Source: Saccharopolyspora gloriosae
Lineage (GTDB): Bacteria; Actinomycetota; Actinomycetes; Mycobacteriales; Pseudonocardiaceae
Direction of reading: 5' to 3'
Assembly (NCBI RefSeq): GCF_014203325.1
Contig: NZ_JACHIV010000001.1
Coordinates: 5,333,501 to 5,397,500, forward strand
DNA length: 64,000 bases
In this document: in pieces, positions 51,330-59,250 of the stretch
Numbering within the stretch: position 1 is the stretch's first letter
Layout: every line of letters begins with the position of its first letter
Notes under the pieces: model-generated
What the model saw: only the letters and a program-made list of their open reading frames with translations
The model's database searches: none
What the model was told of the DNA's origin: nothing
Program-made: the position numbers and the translations under genes

Positions 51330-52115
51330 TCAGGTGGTGCGCTGGGCGATGAGGTGGAGGCGGTCGCCGGACAGGGCGGTGCTGAGGTCCGCGCTGGGGT
51401 GCCAGGTCGGGTCGGTGCGCGGGCCGGGGTGGTCGAACATGGCGAGCACGTCAAAACCCGCTTGGGCGAGGATTCGGCGGAGTTCTTGTGGGAAGAGCAG
51501 GCGCCAGGCGGATCTTTGGGTGAGTTCTCGGCCGCAACCCGGCCAGTCCCATACCCGTTCCCGTCGCAGCAATTGCTCGGCGTGGTCGATCCACAGCCGG
51601 GTCCGGGACCGGTACGCCGCCCCTTTCCACTGCACGGACCGTTCCCGGATTCCGTCGAGCAGCTCGGAGTTGCCGAGGAAGAAAGCCCCGTTGCGCATTT
51701 CGGCGATGAGCAGCCCACCAGGTCGCAGGTGTGCGCGACACCGGTCGAGGAAGTCGTCGAGATCGGAATTCGTGTGGCAGTACAGGAATGCGCTGTCGAG
51801 GCACGTGACGGCATCGAATGCGGTATCGAGCCGAAAGGTGCGCATGTCGGCGAGCGCGAAGGTTCCGTCGGGGCATTGCCGTTGCGCGTGCTCGATCATC
51901 CGCGGCGACGTGTCGATTCCGGTCACGGAATACCCGTTGCGCGACCAGTGCGCGGCATCGCGACCGCTGCCGCAGCCGACGTCGAGGATGTCCTCCCCGC
52001 CGCCGTACCGGCCGATCAGGTCGAGGACGAATCGCGCGGCGAGGTGTTCCGGGTCGGGGAATTGCTCCTCGTAGAGCTCGGGGTTGTCGGTCAGGAAGTT
52101 GGCATCGTTGTGCAC
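51330..52115 (-). CDS. SAM-dependent methyltransferase (class I)
   Basis: This 261-residue methyltransferase has 'DILDVGCGSGRDAAHWSRNGYSVTGIDTSPRMIEHA' (motif I and post-I acidic residue), 'FDAVTCLDSAFLYCHT' (motif II) and 'LRPGGLLIAEM' (motif III). The C-terminal half resembles small-molecule N- or O-methyltransferases. The GTG at 52115 has AGGAG 7 bases upstream and lies inside the end of the MFS gene (25-base overlap). It is the last gene of the biosynthetic operon and probably tailors the cluster product. Confidence 0.9.
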   Translation of the reverse strand: MHNDANFLTDNPELYEEQFPDPEHLAARFVLDLIGRYGGGEDILDVGCGSGRDAAHWSRNGYSVTGIDTSPRMIEHAQRQCPDGTFALADMRTFRLDTAFDAVTCLDSAFLYCHTNSDLDDFLDRCRAHLRPGGLLIAEMRNGAFFLGNSELLDGIRERSVQWKGAAYRSRTRLWIDHAEQLLRRERVWDWPGCGRELTQRSAWRLLFPQELRRILAQAGFDVLAMFDHPGPRTDPTWHPSADLSTALSGDRLHLIAQRTT

Positions 52116-53374
52116 GCGGAGGCTCCTGGTTGCGAAGTCGGTTCCGGACCTACGAGTCCGTTGCGGTGCAGCACGAACACCGCGGCGGCCGAGGCGAGGC
52201 CGAGGCCGAGGCACAGCGCCGACGGCGCCCACGGGTGCGCGGCGAGGTCGCTCACCCGGCCGATCACCGCGTTGCCCGCTGCCGCGGTGACACCGGCGGC
52301 CAGGTAGAAGACCCCGAAGTAGGTGCCGGAGAGGGCGTTCGGCCCGAAGGAGGGGATGAGGTCGTTGACGAACGGCTGCGCCATCAGCAGCCCGAGGGTG
52401 AGCACGAGCGTCGCCACCAGCACCGGGCTGAGCCGGAGCAGCTGTTCGGGCAGGCCGAGCGCGGCGGGCGCATCGGGGATGGCGATCCCGCCGAGCACCG
52501 TGGCGAGGAAGGCCAGCCCCATCAGGCCCATGCCCGCCGCGATGGCACCGCCCCGGGACCACTTCCGCTGGCAGCCCCTGGTGATGCGGACTTGGAGCAG
52601 CAGTCCGGTCACCGTGGAGACGATGAACACGGCGGCGACGGTGCCGCTGGATCCGGTGAGCCGGGCCGCTTCCATCGGCAGGACCAGGTAGAGCTGGTTC
52701 TGCAGGGCGAACATCCCGGTCAGTGCGAGCGTGAACACGAGGAACCTCTTGTTGGCGAGCACGCCGCGCCAGTCCCGCAGGACCGTGTTGCGCGCCGGCG
52801 GTACTGCTCTGGGCGGCAGCACCGCGATCTGGGCGGCGGTGAGCAGCGCGAAGATCAGCGCGGCGACGAGCGCGGAGGTGGCGAAGCCGATGACGACGAG
52901 CGCACTGCCGAGCAGCGGCCCGATCAGCGCACCGGTGTTCGCGAACACGGTGAACAACGCGAACGCCTCCGCTCGCCGCTCCCCGGTTTCCTGCGCGAGG
53001 TAGGAGCGCACGGCGGGGTTGAACAGCGCCCCGGCGAGCCCGCTGAGGATCGAGGCGGCCAGCAGGATCGGCAGCGAGGTGCCGAGCGCGAACAGCCCGA
53101 ACCCGACGGTGCGCAGCGCGCATCCCGCGATGATCACCCCGCGCGCACCGAGGCGATCGGCCGCGGTGCCGCCGATGAGGAACAGGCCTTGCTGGCTCAG
53201 GTTGCGCACCCCGAGCACCACTCCGACCAGGGCGGCGGACATGCCCAGGTCGTGCCCCAGGTAGCCGGCGAGGTACGGGATGAGCAGGTAGAAGCCGATG
53301 TTGACGCCGAGCTGGTTGACCAGCAGCACCTGCACCGCGACCGGGAAGCTCCGGACGAGTCGCCACGTCGTCAT
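52091..53374 (-). CDS. MFS exporter
   Basis: This 427-residue major facilitator protein has twelve predicted helices. The motif-A loop 'GGTAADRLGARGVIIAG' follows helix 2, and 'GALFNPAVRSYLAQET' lies between helices 4 and 5. It is a drug/metabolite-exporter type, comparable in role to CntE, which secretes staphylopine. The ATG overlaps the epimerase stop by 4 bases. A long open frame through the upstream genes on this strand is an artefact. I infer that it exports the product of the operon. Confidence 0.92.
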   Translation of the reverse strand: MTTWRLVRSFPVAVQVLLVNQLGVNIGFYLLIPYLAGYLGHDLGMSAALVGVVLGVRNLSQQGLFLIGGTAADRLGARGVIIAGCALRTVGFGLFALGTSLPILLAASILSGLAGALFNPAVRSYLAQETGERRAEAFALFTVFANTGALIGPLLGSALVVIGFATSALVAALIFALLTAAQIAVLPPRAVPPARNTVLRDWRGVLANKRFLVFTLALTGMFALQNQLYLVLPMEAARLTGSSGTVAAVFIVSTVTGLLLQVRITRGCQRKWSRGGAIAAGMGLMGLAFLATVLGGIAIPDAPAALGLPEQLLRLSPVLVATLVLTLGLLMAQPFVNDLIPSFGPNALSGTYFGVFYLAAGVTAAAGNAVIGRVSDLAAHPWAPSALCLGLGLASAAAVFVLHRNGLVGPEPTSQPGASACTTMPTS

Positions 53375-54399
53375 GTCGCCGACCTCGGTCGCACTCCCAG
53401 CCCGGGACGTCCGCTGAGCCGCAGTGTTCCGTCGATCCCTCCGATCCCGTCCCAGGGGTCGTCGGCGAGCAGCAGGTGCCCGTCGAGGTCGGTCCAGCGG
53501 GCGAATCCTGCGAGGTGCACGGCGGGGGCGATGCCGAGCGAGCTCGCGACGAGGCATCCGAGCATCACGTCGACACCGGCGGAGCGGGCCGTTTCGATGA
53601 TCTCGACGGCGGCCTGGATCCCACCGCACTTGGCCAGTTTCACGTTCACCCCGTGCACGGAGGAGCCGAGTTCGCGGACGTCGTCGATCGTGTGCGCGTC
53701 TTCGTCCGCGATCACGGGGATGGGGCTGCGTTGCGCGACCCACCCGAGGTCTGCGGGCGTGCCGGGGCGAATGGGTTGTTCGACGGCGGAAATCCCGTGC
53801 GGTTCCAGGGTTTCGAGGATGCGCAGCGCCTGTCCGGGCTCCCACGCCCCGTTGGGGTCGAGCAGCAGCCGGGCGTCGGGTGCGGCCGCGCGGATCGCCG
53901 CCACCCTGGCCGCGTCGTCGGTACCGTCCCCGAGCTTGACCTTGAGAACGCCGAATCCCTTGGCGACGAGGTCGGTGGCGGTTCGCACCGCTTGAGCCAC
54001 GTCGACGATGCCGATGGTGCACGCCGTGCGCGCGGACTCGAATTCCGGCGCGCCGACCAGTTCTCGCACGGTGATGCCGCGGCACTTCGCGGCCAGGTCG
54101 TGCACCGCGGCTTCCACGGCACACCGCAGCCCGGGGTCGAGCACGACCCACCGCCGCGCCTCGATGAGGAGTGCACCGGGGTCGTCGCTGCTGTCGATGA
54201 CCGGTCGCAGCGCTTCGAGCTGAGTGACGATCCGCGGCACGTCGAGGTCGTAGTACACGCTGGTGACGGCTTCGCCGTGTCCGATGTGCCCGTCGTGCGA
54301 CACGTCGATCCACACGGCGTCCCGTTCGTGCATGACGGAGCGGGAGATGCGGAACGGCTCCCGCAACCGCAGCGTGCCGGTGTGCCAGGTGAGCTTCAC
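53371..54399 (-). CDS. Dipeptide epimerase-type enolase-superfamily enzyme
   Basis: This 342-residue enolase-superfamily protein belongs to the MLE/dipeptide-epimerase subgroup. It has an N-terminal capping domain, 'FGVLKVKLGDGTDDAARVAAIRAAAPDARLLLDPNGAW' (KxK catalytic pair and first metal Asp), 'ISAVEQPI' (second metal Glu), 'IPVIADEDA' (third metal Asp) and 'VNVKLAKCGG' (the opposite catalytic Lys). Family members racemise the alpha carbon of L-Ala-L/D-Glu or other dipeptides. Placed beside an ATP-grasp ligase, it suggests a dipeptide-like product carrying a D centre. GTG start coupled to the PLP gene. Confidence 0.88.
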   Translation of the reverse strand: MKLTWHTGTLRLREPFRISRSVMHERDAVWIDVSHDGHIGHGEAVTSVYYDLDVPRIVTQLEALRPVIDSSDDPGALLIEARRWVVLDPGLRCAVEAAVHDLAAKCRGITVRELVGAPEFESARTACTIGIVDVAQAVRTATDLVAKGFGVLKVKLGDGTDDAARVAAIRAAAPDARLLLDPNGAWEPGQALRILETLEPHGISAVEQPIRPGTPADLGWVAQRSPIPVIADEDAHTIDDVRELGSSVHGVNVKLAKCGGIQAAVEIIETARSAGVDVMLGCLVASSLGIAPAVHLAGFARWTDLDGHLLLADDPWDGIGGIDGTLRLSGRPGLGVRPRSAT

Positions 54400-55481
54400 G
54401 CGGGCACCTCCGCGGACCGCGCGGGGTCGTGCACGGCACCGCACCGCGCCCAGCCGTGCACTTCGACGGCCGCGGCGTCGGCGATCTCCACCGGCCGGGT
54501 CGCCGGTCGGCCGCCGAGCAGGCCGTGTTCGTGGCAGAAGTCGTCGTCGAAGATCGAGTCGAGGTAGCGGTGCGGGCCGTCGGGGAACACGGTGACGACT
54601 TGCGAACCGGATTCGCGCCGGGCTTCCCAGCCCGCCACCAAGGCGACCGCGCCGGTGCTCCACCCTCCGCTGACGAAGGAGTGCGCGGCGAGCCTGCGGC
54701 AGGCGTCGACGGCTTCGGCCGGACCCACCCAGTGCACCTCGTCGAACTCGGCGTAGGCGACGTTGCGCGGGAAGATGCTGCTGCCGAGCCCCCGCATGAG
54801 GCGGCGTCGCGCGGGCTGCCCGAAAATCGTCGAGCCGACGGTGTCGACCCCGATCAGGCGCAGCCGTGGCCAGTGCCGCCGCAACGTGCGGATGATGCCC
54901 GCGCTGTGCCCGCCCGAGCCGACGCTGCAGACCAGGGTGTCGGCCGAACCGAGCTGGGCGACGAGTTCTTCCGCCAACTTCACGTACCCGGCCGGGTTGT
55001 CCGGGTTGTTGTACTGGTCCGGCCAGTAGGCGTCGGGCAGTTCCGCGCACAGCTGCTGCACCCGATCCAGCCGGGCCTGCTGCCAGCCTCCCGCGGGATG
55101 CGGGCGGTCGACGACCTCGGTCCGGACGCCGTGCGCGCGCAGCAGCGACCGCATGCTTCGCTCCAGCTCCCGGTCGACGACGAGGACGACGGGATGCCCG
55201 AGCGCTTGCCCGGCGAAGGCGAGCCCGATCCCGAGGGTGCCGCTGGTGGACTCCACGACGGGCGCCCCGGGCCGGAGTTCACCGCGAGAGCGGGCTCCGC
55301 GCAGCATCGCGATCGCGGCGCGCGCTTTCATGCCGCCGGCGCCGAGGCATTCGAGCTTCGCCCAGAACCCCGGCTGGTGATCCGGCAGCGGCGTGCTGAT
55401 CCGGGTGACCGGTGTGTCCCGCATCAGCGACAGCAGGTCCGGGTTGGCCGCTCGGGCCGGGCTGGTGCTGAGGTCGATCAA
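54396..55481 (-). CDS. SbnA-like PLP enzyme (cysteine synthase family)
   Basis: This 361-residue fold-II PLP enzyme has the Schiff-base lysine in 'LGAGGMKARAAIAMLRGAR' (K in MKAR, where cysteine synthases have KDR) and the phosphate loop 'PVVESTSGTLGIGLAFAGQALG'. 'VCSVGSGGHSAGIIRTLRRH' and 'VTVFPDGPHRYLDSIF' are also typical. The ESTSGTLG loop resembles SbnA, which joins O-phosphoserine to an amino acid to give a 2,3-diaminopropionate precursor. TTG start at 55481, placed by GAAGGA and by a 4-base overlap with the DUF364 gene. It probably makes an amino-polycarboxylate building block. Confidence 0.85.
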   Translation of the reverse strand: MIDLSTSPARAANPDLLSLMRDTPVTRISTPLPDHQPGFWAKLECLGAGGMKARAAIAMLRGARSRGELRPGAPVVESTSGTLGIGLAFAGQALGHPVVLVVDRELERSMRSLLRAHGVRTEVVDRPHPAGGWQQARLDRVQQLCAELPDAYWPDQYNNPDNPAGYVKLAEELVAQLGSADTLVCSVGSGGHSAGIIRTLRRHWPRLRLIGVDTVGSTIFGQPARRRLMRGLGSSIFPRNVAYAEFDEVHWVGPAEAVDACRRLAAHSFVSGGWSTGAVALVAGWEARRESGSQVVTVFPDGPHRYLDSIFDDDFCHEHGLLGGRPATRPVEIADAAAVEVHGWARCGAVHDPARSAEVPA

Positions 55482-56311
55482 CGAATGTCCTTCCCTGGCT
55501 CCGGATTCCGCGGAGCGGAGTAGCGGTAGATCGAGCTGGCGCCGCCGTCGAGCCAGAAGAACGGGTAGGGCTCGGCGGAGATCGCGGTGACACCGGAGCC
55601 GAGGAACCACGGCAGCGCCGCGCTCGCGGTCTGCGCGAACATGACCAGCGGTGTTCCGGTGGCGCGCACGTGCGCCAGCAGCGGTTCGAAGGTCTCTCCG
55701 CCCGCGACCATCCCGGAGGCCAGCACGGCATCGCAGCCGCCGACCTCGGCCATGGCGTCCCGCACGATCGGTTCGCCCCACTCGGTCACGCCGCCTTTGA
55801 AATCGCAGGCGACGTAGTCGATATCGCGGCGGCGGAGCTGGTGCAGCAGCGAGTTCACCACCCCGATCACCAGGACCCGGCGAGCGCCGTCCGGCACCAG
55901 TTCGACCACGGCTTCGGCCCGCTGCAACGACTTCTGCAGAGAACTGCCGCGGTGGAGCCGGACCTCCTCCGCGTGCTCGTGGTGCGGGCGCCGCCACATC
56001 AAGTACGCGTCCGCGGCCGCGATGCGCACCGCGGGCTCCGGGTGCCGCAGCAACCGGCCGACCGGAGCGCCGACGCAGTCGACGACCAGCTCGTCGGTGA
56101 GCGCTCCCGGCTCCACGGCGCACGATCCGACGGCGTCCTCTACCCGCAGGCTCAGCACGTGGTTGCGGTAGGAACTCCCGCGGCCGGAGTGCCGCACGCC
56201 CTGCTGGGTGAGGAAGCCGACGCTCACCTCCGCTTCGTCGACCTCGTCGCCCGCCATCCCCGCTCCGACGGCCGCGGTGAACCTGTCCCATGACAGGAAG
56301 GCGTCCTTCAT
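55478..56311 (-). CDS. DUF4213/DUF364 putative heavy-metal chelation protein
   Basis: This 277-residue protein shows the two-part family pattern. The N-terminal DUF4213-like part is 'VSVGFLTQQGVRHSGRGSSYRNHVLSLRVEDAVGSCAVEPGALTDELV', with 'RHPEPAVRIAAADAY'. The C-terminal Rossmann-like DUF364 part is 'RRVLVIGVVNSLLHQLRRR', 'DAVLASGMVAGGETFEPLL' and 'LVMFAQTASAALPWFLGSGV'. The family is called heavy-metal chelation from a structure and has no proven reaction. The ATG overlaps the ATP-grasp stop by 4 bases. Its presence between a ligase and a PLP enzyme suggests a metal- or cofactor-handling step for the product. Confidence 0.85.
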   Translation of the reverse strand: MKDAFLSWDRFTAAVGAGMAGDEVDEAEVSVGFLTQQGVRHSGRGSSYRNHVLSLRVEDAVGSCAVEPGALTDELVVDCVGAPVGRLLRHPEPAVRIAAADAYLMWRRPHHEHAEEVRLHRGSSLQKSLQRAEAVVELVPDGARRVLVIGVVNSLLHQLRRRDIDYVACDFKGGVTEWGEPIVRDAMAEVGGCDAVLASGMVAGGETFEPLLAHVRATGTPLVMFAQTASAALPWFLGSGVTAISAEPYPFFWLDGGASSIYRYSAPRNPEPGKDIR

Positions 56312-57576
56312 GCGCCGACCAGGCCCGCCGCGTAGACGACCTCCACGGAGCCGATCGCCGCTTCGGCACGAGCTCGCGCCGCGCCGGGCGCCGGATCGGT
56401 CGTCATGACGTGGCCGAGGTAGTTGTTGTTGCTGTTCGCCGGGCCCGCCACGTGCCCTGCCGCTTTGAAAGCGCTGTCGACGACACCGTCGATCCCGTGA
56501 ATCCCCTCCGCGCCGTCGATCCGATCGATCGGCCCGGTCCGCGGCGGGAGCAGGAAGGAGATCGCCGCGCTGCCCGCACCGGTCGGTTCGGCCGCCAACC
56601 GCGGGGATTCGCCCAGCGCGAGCTGCGCGTGCACCGCGGGCAGGTCGATCCCGGTCACCCTGCGGATGAGCTCGGTGATCTGGTTGCCCGCCGGGCGCGG
56701 GTTGACCTCGACGATGCGGGGGCCAGTCGGGGTCAACTTGAGCTCGGTGTGCGTGACGGTGTTGTCCAGGCCGAGCGCCGCGATGGCGGCGACGGCGACC
56801 GAGGTGACGGCCCGCTCCGTGTCCGCGTCGAGAGCGGCGGGGAACATGTGCCCCGTTTCGACGAAGCACGATTCACCCGCGACGCTCTTGTCCGTCACGC
56901 CGACGACGGTCGTTCGACCGTGCGCGGTCACGGCTTCCACGCTCACTTCGGGTCCGGTCAGCAGCTCTTCGAGCAGCACGGTGCCGCTGCGCCGCTGCCC
57001 GCGGGCGTTGACGGGGAAGCCCTCCAGCTCGCGCACCGCTTCGCTGAGTTCCGCCTCGTTCGACACCTTGCGCACGAACATTCCCGCGCACAGGTCGACC
57101 GGCTTGATCACCAACGGGAATCCGAGGGCAAGGGCCGCTTCGCGCAGCCCGGAGGCGCCGTCGGCGAGCGCGAACGCCGGCCCCGGCACCCCCGCCTCGC
57201 GCAGGGCTAATCGGGTTTGGTCCTTGTTGCAGGCGCGCGCCACCGCTTCCGGCGGAGATCCGGGCAGGCCGAGGCGCTGAGCGAGATGCGCGGTGGCGCC
57301 GAGGTAGTAGTCGCACGAGGTGAGCACGCCGTCGAATCCCAGCGCCGGCTGGAGCTTCGCCACGTGTTCGACCAGCGAGGCCACGTCGTTGGTCTCGGCG
57401 TGGAGCACGTTCTCCGCGCCGAGCAGGGGATGGGAGCCAGGACGGTTCCACGCGCGCAAGTAGTGCTGCACGTCCCGGGTGAGGAAGCTGAACCGGTGGC
57501 CCCCGTCCCGGATTCCTCGGGGCAGCAACGTGCTCATCGCCCCGACCCAGCTTTCCACCATCAGCAGGTGACCCAC
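56308..57576 (-). CDS. ATP-grasp carboxylate-amine ligase
   Basis: This 422-residue ATP-grasp enzyme has 'ACNKDQTRLALREAGVPGPAFAL', the ATP lysine in 'ALGFPLVIKPVDLCAGMFVRKV', the hinge 'TVLLEELLTGPEVSVEAV' and the metal-binding 'PRIVEVNPRPAGNQITELI'. It belongs with L-amino-acid ligases and carbamoyl-phosphate-synthetase-like ATP-grasp proteins that form an amide between two amino or carboxylic acids. It is the first gene of the six-gene operon, with a Fur-family-like box 35 bases upstream. It probably makes the central peptide-like bond of the product. Confidence 0.9.
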   Translation of the reverse strand: MGHLLMVESWVGAMSTLLPRGIRDGGHRFSFLTRDVQHYLRAWNRPGSHPLLGAENVLHAETNDVASLVEHVAKLQPALGFDGVLTSCDYYLGATAHLAQRLGLPGSPPEAVARACNKDQTRLALREAGVPGPAFALADGASGLREAALALGFPLVIKPVDLCAGMFVRKVSNEAELSEAVRELEGFPVNARGQRRSGTVLLEELLTGPEVSVEAVTAHGRTTVVGVTDKSVAGESCFVETGHMFPAALDADTERAVTSVAVAAIAALGLDNTVTHTELKLTPTGPRIVEVNPRPAGNQITELIRRVTGIDLPAVHAQLALGESPRLAAEPTGAGSAAISFLLPPRTGPIDRIDGAEGIHGIDGVVDSAFKAAGHVAGPANSNNNYLGHVMTTDPAPGAARARAEAAIGSVEVVYAAGLVGA

Positions 57577-57610
57577 TCCGACTCCTCCGCACCGTTGCCC
57601 ACTAGCGGAC

Positions 57611-57629
57611 GGTAACGATAATCATGTTC
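57611..57629 (-). promoter_or_regulatory. Fur/Zur-like box 3, upstream of the biosynthetic operon
   Basis: GGTAACGATAATCATGTTC matches 15 of 19 positions of the Fur-family consensus, including the unbroken core GATAATCAT. It lies 35 bases before the ATP-grasp start and 47 bases before the divergent peptidase start, so it could control both. It is the best of the three boxes. Confidence 0.65.
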
Positions 57630-57675
57630 AATACAGTTGGCAAACCCCATTCAGGTAACACTGGAGTAACTCAGC

Positions 57676-59115
57676 GTGTTCACTTTGCGACGAAGTCGCG
57701 CCACCCTGCTCGCACCTCTGCTCGCGACCCTCCTGCCCCTTCCCGCCGCCACCGCCGAACCGACCGGAGAAATCCACTTCGGACCGTGCCCGACCGACGT
57801 GACCGACAACCCTGAAGTCCAATGTGGACATTTACGGGTTCCGCTGGACTACGCGCAGGAAAACGGCCCGGCGATCGATGTCGCCGTGTCCCGCATCCGC
57901 GCTTCCGGGACGGCCGCCCAACATCGCGGAGCGCTCCTGGTCAATCCCGGCGGACCCGGCGGCACCGGACTCGACTACGCCGAGAGCAAACGGGCCAAAA
58001 TGCCCGCCGAAGTGCGGCAGAGCTACGACATCATCGGATTCGACCCGCGCGGCGTCGGCCGCAGCGCACCCGTCGACTGCGGTCCCGCAGGCGGGCTGTT
58101 CGACCACCCCCGCCCCGACCCCGTCCCCACCGGAGCCGAACAGGAAAGCGCCTACCTGGACGGGCTGCACCGGCTCGCCGACGACTGCGCCCGCGCCATC
58201 GGACCGGCACTACCGCACATCAACACCACGAACACCGCACGCGACATGGACCGGATCAGGCAAGCGCTCGGCGAGCCGCGGTTGAACTACGTGGGCGTGT
58301 CCTACGGCACCTACCTCGGCGCCGCCTACGCCGCCGAATTTCCCCAGCGCACCGGACGCATGGTGCTCGACAGCGTCGTCAGCCCCGACGCCTGGCACGA
58401 CTTCGACGTCCGCCAAGGCTTCGCCATGCTCGACCAGCGCGACGCCCTGTTCGACTGGATCGCCGCGCGCCCCGAAATCAGACTCGGCAACGACCGGAAC
58501 ACCGTTCGCGAGCACTACCTGGACGCGCGCAGCAAGCTCCCCACCGGTCAATTCGGGCCGGACGAATTCGACCGGGTCGTCTACCGCGCCCTGTCGCGCA
58601 CCGAGCGGTGGGAACCGTTCGCCCACGCCCTCAGCCGATACGTGCACACCGGCGACAACACCGCGCTGCGCCCCACCGAGCCCGACGACCACAACTACGA
58701 AGCGGCGCTGCGCACCGTCAAATGCGCCGACAGCCCGCGCCCGGCCGTCCACGACGTCCTAAGCGCGGTCCGCGCCCTGCGCGCCGCCGACCCGCAGCCC
58801 GTGCTCACCGGCGTGGAAGCCGACACCTGCGCCTTCTGGCCCGAGCCGCGCGAAACCACCCGGCTCGGACATCCCCGCATGCCACCAGTCCTGCTCACCC
58901 AGGCCGAACACGACCCCACCACTCCCCTCGACGGCGCCCGCCGGATGCAGGCCCGACTCCCCCGCTCCCGGCTGATCACCCTCGACGGCAGCCGCTCCCA
59001 CGGAGCCTTCGCCAGCCAACGCAGCACCTGCCTCGACACCGCAGCAGCCCACTACCTCCTAACCAAATCCCTCCCACCCCCCAACACCCACTGCACCGAC
59101 CTCCCGCGGCCTTGA
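57676..59115 (+). CDS. Secreted tripeptidyl-aminopeptidase-like alpha/beta hydrolase
   Basis: This 479-residue protein has a signal peptide (residues 1-27) and an alpha/beta-hydrolase of the SlpD/SlpE-Tap family. It has the oxyanion region 'LLVNPGGPGGTGLDYA', 'YDIIGFDPRGVGRSAPVDC', the nucleophile elbow 'NYVGVSYGTYLGAAYA' (GVSYG), the acid in 'LLTQAEHDPTTPLDGA' and the histidine in 'GSRSHGAF'. These enzymes release N-terminal tripeptides outside the cell. It is divergent from the ATP-grasp operon and shares the intergenic Fur-like box. A palindrome starts at its stop codon. Confidence 0.92.
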   Translation: MFTLRRSRATLLAPLLATLLPLPAATAEPTGEIHFGPCPTDVTDNPEVQCGHLRVPLDYAQENGPAIDVAVSRIRASGTAAQHRGALLVNPGGPGGTGLDYAESKRAKMPAEVRQSYDIIGFDPRGVGRSAPVDCGPAGGLFDHPRPDPVPTGAEQESAYLDGLHRLADDCARAIGPALPHINTTNTARDMDRIRQALGEPRLNYVGVSYGTYLGAAYAAEFPQRTGRMVLDSVVSPDAWHDFDVRQGFAMLDQRDALFDWIAARPEIRLGNDRNTVREHYLDARSKLPTGQFGPDEFDRVVYRALSRTERWEPFAHALSRYVHTGDNTALRPTEPDDHNYEAALRTVKCADSPRPAVHDVLSAVRALRAADPQPVLTGVEADTCAFWPEPRETTRLGHPRMPPVLLTQAEHDPTTPLDGARRMQARLPRSRLITLDGSRSHGAFASQRSTCLDTAAAHYLLTKSLPPPNTHCTDLPRP

Positions 59116-59165
59116 GAGCAAGGGAACCTTCCTGTCATCAGTGACAGAAAGGTTCCCTTGCTCGC
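59114..59165. repeat. 52-bp palindromic element, full copy (GAGC type)
   Basis: It overlaps the last bases of the peptidase gene. The left arm begins GAGAGCAAGG. Inner arms CTGTCATCAGTGACAG leave a 2-base imperfection, and CCTTCC is opposed by GGAAAG. Confidence 0.92.
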
Positions 59166-59250
59166 TTCGCCACACGTGCGCCACGGCGCGGCCGACACAC
59201 CGACGAATGTTGTGCACTGGCGAAAACCAGCTGTGACCGATAGTGATTGC

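Noticed and set aside
52091-54439. Long minus-strand frames joining MFS, epimerase, PLP and DUF364 genes
   Set aside because: The upstream parts are arginine/proline-rich shadows of the neighbouring genes. Real starts are set by 4-base overlaps.
56291-56304. TGACAGGAAGGCG near the DUF364 start, resembling a palindrome arm
   Set aside because: The match is short and lies inside the coding end of the overlapping genes. It lacks the GTTCCC and outer arms, so it is probably chance.
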